From IMG/VR virus record IMGVR_UViG_3300033143_004181, positions 1 through 20,721 of that record: 20,721 nt of DNA; one strand, written 5' to 3'. The position numbers and the translations under genes were made by a program. Source of the DNA: a virus. A model generated the notes under the pieces. The model worked only from the letters and a program-made list of their open reading frames with translations. It did no database searches and was not told where the DNA came from. Positions 19,818 through 20,721 of the stretch are shown here, piece after piece (the first letter of the stretch is position 1; each line of letters begins with the position of its first letter).

Positions 19818-19965
19818 CACAATCTTCATTTTTTTGAGATATTATTGCGCGCTGCAGCAAGGCATTAACCCGGTTCTGTAGATCACCTTTCATTCGCTCC
19901 GGCCAGGGTAGTTTCATAGCCTGCTTGAGGAGGGGTTCTTCAATACGCACTGTTCTGAAGTTCAT
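19780..19965 (-). CDS. Short unknown protein, possibly ribbon-helix-helix
   Basis: 61 residues from ATG 19965, chosen over an upstream ATG at 20028 because GAAGGA lies about six bases before it. MNFRTVRIEEPLLKQA could be the strand and first helix, and LQNRVNALLQRAI the second helix, of an Arc-like DNA-binding fold; the match is weak. The tail is polar. It is the last gene of the leftward operon beginning at the 20631-20658 promoter, and it overlaps the 3' end of the sigma gene on the other strand. Confidence 0.5.
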   Translation of the reverse strand: MNFRTVRIEEPLLKQAMKLPWPERMKGDLQNRVNALLQRAIISQKNEDCATKPPESSQEPP

Positions 19966-19987
19966 TATATTTCCTTCTCGGGCTTGC

Positions 19988-20281
19988 TTACCGGTCGTAG
20001 GTATAATATGACCCGTTAAATTTACCACTCATTAACTCATTTTCCGCGGGCAATTCGATATTTTTTGAAATAATAGTCCAGCAACCCCAGCCGCTATATG
20101 AGTCGCGGGGATAGCGGGGGACTTTCCATAACGCATCGTGGCACTGGCGGAATGTGCCCCCTAGTACAACCTCACTATTTTCGCCCGCGATCAAAATAGC
20201 CGGTTCGTCTCCGCGCGAGTCCAGTAGTTCTTCTCGCCGTTCTCTAATACGCCTAATTTTAACCATAACTTTTGATTCCAT
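19988..20281 (-). CDS. Unknown small protein of the leftward operon
   Basis: 97 residues from ATG 20281, with GAGAGG seven bases before it; an ATG at 20305 lacks such a site. A basic helix (MVKIRRIRERREELL) is followed by a beta-rich, aromatic part (AILIAGENSEVVLGG, then YSGWGCWTIISK). The family was not recognised. It sits between the two other leftward genes. Confidence 0.5.
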   Translation of the reverse strand: MESKVMVKIRRIRERREELLDSRGDEPAILIAGENSEVVLGGTFRQCHDALWKVPRYPRDSYSGWGCWTIISKNIELPAENELMSGKFNGSYYTYDR

Positions 20282-20328
20282 TTTTTTGCCTCTCTTTCTG
20301 TGCATTATATAGCGTGGATTGAAACAAC

Positions 20329-20574
20329 TTACTGGATTAGCGTCCCGCGCCGGATAATCCTATCCGGCTCAATACGTTGTTGGAGGTACTGCGCGACGGT
20401 ACAACCATCATTCCAGGGAGCGGCGGGATCGCTCTCGTAATCAATATCGAGTTGGGCTAGGGTTGACTTGTAGTATAATACTTTGCGCCCGCATACGCCG
20501 CCTTGTTCCGATATGTCGTTGACCATATTGGTTATTTCGATCAGCCATCCCTTGTCTGTTTTTGTGGCTTTCAT
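20329..20574 (-). CDS. Unknown small protein, first gene of the leftward operon
   Basis: 81 residues from ATG 20574 (MKATKTDKGWLIEI). An in-frame ATG at 20610 adds 12 residues, and both starts are preceded by nearly the same site (GAAAGGAACGAAAA and GAAGGGACGAAAA), so either or both may be used. The body has a beta-rich start, a KVLYYKSTLAQLDIDYE middle and a helical VAQYLQQRIE end. No family was recognised. It is the first gene after the strong promoter at 20631-20658. Confidence 0.55.
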   Translation of the reverse strand: MKATKTDKGWLIEITNMVNDISEQGGVCGRKVLYYKSTLAQLDIDYESDPAAPWNDGCTVAQYLQQRIEPDRIIRRGTLIQ

Positions 20575-20630
20575 TTTTCGTTCCTTTCTGTTGTTTGTTT
20601 TGTTTTCCATTTTTCGTCCCTTCTACTTTA

Positions 20631-20658
20631 ATTATACACCATGTATCGGGATTGTCAA
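20631..20658 (-). promoter_or_regulatory. Near-consensus leftward promoter
   Basis: On the minus strand TTGACA (20653-20658) and TATAAT (20631-20636) are 16 bases apart, both perfect hexamers. It faces the three leftward genes at 20574-19780. It shares ATGGTGTATAATT and a CCCG spacer motif with the promoter at 7395-7423. Confidence 0.75.
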
Positions 20659-20674
20659 ATCATTTCTTTATTTT

Positions 20675-20692
20675 TTTATACTTTGTTTATAC
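20675..20692. promoter_or_regulatory. TTTATAC direct repeat upstream of the leftward promoter
   Basis: TTTATAC occurs at 20675-20681 and 20686-20692, 11 bases apart, one helical turn. This could be an activator or repressor site 17 or more bases upstream of the -35 at 20653-20658. The stretch to the end of the window is AT-rich without a visible gene. Confidence 0.25.
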
Positions 20693-20721
20693 AAGGATAA
20701 AATATTCACTTTTGCGAATTT

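Overview
The window looks like one continuous stretch of a temperate double-stranded DNA phage genome, probably infecting a bacterium with moderate GC content. A planctomycete host is a tentative guess. It rests on the two small 'PPWYY' membrane proteins at 5410-6131, which resemble families I associate with Planctomycetes, and on general gene style. No structural gene beyond the first is visible, so this is only part of the genome.

Layout. (1) 1-4145, plus strand: the 3' part of a giant phage protein, probably an internal virion or ejected 'large polyvalent' protein, followed by a one-TM holin-like protein. (2) 4146-5409: a tyrosine integrase on the minus strand, its likely promoter, repeated TTGGGCATA motifs, and the 3' half of a tRNA-Lys(UUU) gene that looks like the attP core. 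Phage genes lie on both sides of this core, so the sequence looks like the unintegrated (circular or virion) form. (3) 5410-6842: two paralogous membrane proteins and one further minus-strand gene, facing a short plus-strand gene, then an AT-rich control region. (4) 6843-9075: a tightly packed plus-strand early operon of small proteins, including an HTH protein and several cysteine-rich zinc-binding-type proteins. (5) 9076-11149: a tRNA-like element, an AT-rich HNH endonuclease gene, and a gene with 23 copies of a 24-bp, 8-residue repeat. (6) 11164-16685: the replication and recombination block, with a RecB/Cas4-type nuclease, a RecA-like ATPase, an SSB-like protein ending in DIPF, a DUF1376 replication protein, a RusA resolvase and a DUF5131 protein. 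(7) 16678-19188: small unknown proteins, two lipoproteins and two more tRNA-like or terminator-like structures. (8) 19275-20721: a phage sigma-70-like factor on plus, facing a leftward operon of three small genes driven by a near-consensus promoter.

How it works together (inference). Early genes start from the 6783-6810 promoter. The nuclease, ATPase and SSB would perform recombination or annealing, with RusA resolving junctions and the DUF1376 protein loading replication. The phage sigma factor would redirect host RNA polymerase to late genes. A leftward promoter at 7395-7423 closely resembles the one at 20631-20658 and reads antisense across the first early genes, in the manner of lambda pRE.

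The observations I consider least expected are: a DNA sliding-clamp-like (DnaN domains 2 and 3) segment inside the giant virion-type protein; three related tRNA-like elements with good acceptor stems but no usable anticodon arm; the octapeptide-repeat gene flanked by direct repeats with an HNH gene next door; and the paired leftward promoters.
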